In this document: piece after piece, positions 62,883-64,000 of the stretch
How positions within the stretch are numbered: position 1 is the first letter of the stretch
Layout: the number at the start of each line of letters is the position of its first letter
Source: Prolixibacteraceae bacterium
GTDB taxonomy: Bacteria > Bacteroidota > Bacteroidia > Bacteroidales > Prolixibacteraceae
NCBI GenBank assembly: GCA_019459485.1
Contig: JAIBEZ010000035.1
Span: forward strand, 1 to 64,000
Direction: 5' to 3'
Length of the DNA stretch: 64,000 nt
Translations under genes and position numbers: made by a program
The notes under the pieces: model-generated
What the model was told of the DNA's origin: nothing
Seen by the model: the letters and a program-made list of their open reading frames with translations, nothing else
The model's database searches: none

Positions 62883-63239
62883 ATGGCTTTAACGAAGCAA
62901 GAAAGAAGATATAGAATTAAGAAGAGAATCCGGAAAATCGTTTCCGGAACTGCCGAAAGACCACGTTTGAATGTATTCAGAAGCAACAAGCAGATTTATG
63001 CCCAGTTGATTGATGATTTAAATGGAAAAACGTTGGTGGCGGTTTCCTCACTTAATAAAGATTTCGTAGGTACCGAGGGTACCAAAATCGAAATGGCTGC
63101 GATAATTGGTAAAGCAATTGCTGAAAAGGCTATAGCTGCCGGAATCTCCGCTGTTGTATTTGATCGTAATGGTTATTTGTATCACGGTAGAGTTAAACAA
63201 TTAGCTGATGCTGCCCGTGAAGGTGGCCTTAAATTTTAA
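62883..63239 (+). CDS. rplR: 50S ribosomal protein L18
   Basis: [48 protein letters not shown]. Confidence 0.98.
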   Translation: MALTKQERRYRIKKRIRKIVSGTAERPRLNVFRSNKQIYAQLIDDLNGKTLVAVSSLNKDFVGTEGTKIEMAAIIGKAIAEKAIAAGISAVVFDRNGYLYHGRVKQLADAAREGGLKF

Positions 63240-63244
63240 TAGTT

Positions 63245-63760
63245 ATGTCAGGAGATATCAGAAAAGTAAAAACCAGTGATCTGGAACTGAAGGATCGGTT
63301 GGTAGCTATTAACCGCGTTACAAAAGTAACCAAAGGGGGTCGTACATTTAGCTTCTCAGCAATTGTAGTAGTAGGCAACGAAGACGGTATCGTAGGCTGG
63401 GGCCTCGGTAAAGCCAGCGAAGTTACCACTGCAATTTCAAAAGGTGTTGATGCAGCAAAGAAAAACCTTGTAAAAGTTCCGATTCACAAAGGAACAATTC
63501 CTCACGAACAGGAAGCTAAATTTGGTGGCGCCCGCGTATTTTTAAAACCGGCAACATCAGGAACCGGGGTTAAGGCCGGAGGTGCTATGCGTTCTGTATT
63601 GGAAAGTGTTGGAATTCACAATATCCTTGCAAAATCAAAAGGATCTTCGAACCCGCACAATCTTGTAAAGGCAACTATGGCCGCACTTCTCGAATTGAGA
63701 GATGCACACACGGTAGCCGATCAACGCGGTGTAACATTGGATAAAGTATTTAATGGATAA
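63245..63760 (+). CDS. rpsE: 30S ribosomal protein S5
   Basis: [43 protein letters not shown]. Confidence 0.98.
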   Translation: MSGDIRKVKTSDLELKDRLVAINRVTKVTKGGRTFSFSAIVVVGNEDGIVGWGLGKASEVTTAISKGVDAAKKNLVKVPIHKGTIPHEQEAKFGGARVFLKPATSGTGVKAGGAMRSVLESVGIHNILAKSKGSSNPHNLVKATMAALLELRDAHTVADQRGVTLDKVFNG

Positions 63761-63766
63761 GGAGTT

Positions 63767-63946
63767 ATGGCTAAGATAAAAATTACACAGGTAAGAAGTA
63801 AAATTGGTTCCGACTGGACGCAGGTAGCAACACTTACAGCGTTGGGAATCAAAAAACTTAATCGTGCAGTAATACACGAAGTAACTCCACAGATTATCGG
63901 GATGGTCAACAAAGTGAAGCATCTTGTTAAAGTTGAAGAAGTTTAA
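63767..63946 (+). CDS. rpmD: 50S ribosomal protein L30
   Basis: MAKIKITQVRSKIGSDWTQVATLTALGIKKLNRAVIHEVTPQIIGMVNKVKHLVKVEEV. Confidence 0.97.
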   Translation: MAKIKITQVRSKIGSDWTQVATLTALGIKKLNRAVIHEVTPQIIGMVNKVKHLVKVEEV

Positions 63947-63966
63947 ACTTATTAAGATCAAGAAAT

Positions 63967-64000
63967 ATGGATTTAAGTAATCTTAAACCTGCGGAAGGTT
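63967..64000 (+). CDS. rplO: 50S ribosomal protein L15, 5' end only
   Basis: MDLSNLKPAEG... start, canonical spc position after rpmD; truncated by window edge. Confidence 0.85.
   Translation, partial: MDLSNLKPAEG

Overview
Chromosomal window from a Bacteroidota bacterium, probably Bacteroidales/Marinilabiliales-like. Evidence: TAnnTTTG promoters, DUF4290 and DUF4494 proteins, a type-B gliding/T9SS C-terminal domain, and the rpsL-rpsG-fusA-S10-spc gene order. Left to right it holds: a partial outer-membrane barrel, gyrB, a LOG-family gene, a Cache-domain histidine kinase, an HtrA protease, rpoD, a GH88/105 hydrolase, a complete but heavily interrupted his operon, typA, a block of orphan secreted/membrane ORFs, a flavodiiron protein, mltG, dnaJ/grpE, murA, a UvrD/PcrA-like helicase with two in-frame stops, hicAB, an EF-G paralog, a C39-peptidase ABC exporter with HlyD-like partner, and the str/S10/spc ribosomal operon running off the right edge. 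Most notable observations: (1) two four-helix-bundle (23S-rRNA-IVS/S23-like) genes inserted in the his operon, each in a ~540-bp unit bounded by its own degenerate 7-nt-period repeat arrays that can pair across the gene; (2) the same 7-nt-period architecture, with different sequences, in many other intergenic spacers; (3) a his leader peptide (MNNTITHYGHHHVILSAGRQ) with a terminator and a plausible antiterminator; (4) two in-frame TAA codons within four codons in the helicase gene; (5) an EF-G paralog whose switch-II catalytic His is Met. All calls come from reading the sequence; no searches were run.
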